DNA of 6,150 nucleotides from DASPKW01 sp038244055 (GTDB lineage Bacteria; Planctomycetota; Phycisphaerae; Tepidisphaerales; Tepidisphaeraceae), in NCBI GenBank assembly GCA_038244055.1, contig JBBRTW010000440.1, positions 1-6,150 of the forward strand, written 5' to 3'. The notes under the pieces are model-generated. The model was not told where the DNA came from, searched no databases, and saw nothing but the letters and a program-made list of their open reading frames with translations. Each line of letters starts with the position of its first letter. The stretch's first letter is position 1. Below are positions 6,132 through 6,150 of the stretch, piece by piece. Position numbers and translations under genes: made by a program.

Positions 6132-6138
6132 CTCCTTT
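6132..6138 (-). promoter_or_regulatory. Strong Shine-Dalgarno of the GlcG/HbpS-like gene
   Basis: On the - strand AAAGGAG lies 6 nt before the ATG at 6125. It is the best ribosome binding site in the window and fixes the start. The promoter would lie beyond the window edge. Confidence 0.75.
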
Positions 6139-6150
6139 GCCGAAAAAAGA

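Overview
The window looks like a piece of a GC-rich bacterial chromosome. Housekeeping translation genes lie on the left on the + strand, and two genes for exported proteins lie on the right on the - strand. The style of the proteins (large secreted glycoside hydrolase with long accessory region, exported GlcG/HbpS-type protein, divergent RsmB motifs) and the repeat-filled spacers suggest a Planctomycetota or similar environmental lineage. That assignment is an inference from protein style only, because no rRNA or other marker gene is present.

Left block (1-2925, + strand): the 3' two thirds of def (peptide deformylase), then fmt (methionyl-tRNA formyltransferase), then rsmB (16S rRNA m5C methyltransferase with a NusB-like N-terminus). 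This is the classical def-fmt-rsmB order. Fmt formylates initiator Met-tRNA, Def removes the formyl group from finished proteins, and RsmB modifies the small ribosomal subunit. Neither fmt nor rsmB has a visible Shine-Dalgarno sequence; each start codon directly follows a short-unit repeat.

Middle (2926-3053): the spacer between the convergent rsmB and glycoside hydrolase genes. It holds a GC-rich hairpin built around a degenerate 8-nt repeat.

Right block (3054-6150, - strand): a GlcG/HbpS-family exported protein gene (upstream) followed by a 781-residue secreted clan GH-A glycoside hydrolase gene (downstream). Both have clear ribosome binding sites. They are separated by 192 bp that contains a striking nested inverted repeat.

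The most unusual feature is non-coding. All four intergenic spacers contain short-unit degenerate repeats (7, 7, 8 and 9 nt periods). Two of these are arranged as long inverted repeats, and one family (consensus GGRTWGA) occurs in two separate spacers. In the second case it is nested inside a different inverted repeat family (unit near CACGAARGN). This looks like a set of dispersed intergenic palindromic elements. No CRISPR array, tRNA, rRNA, transposase or prophage gene was seen.
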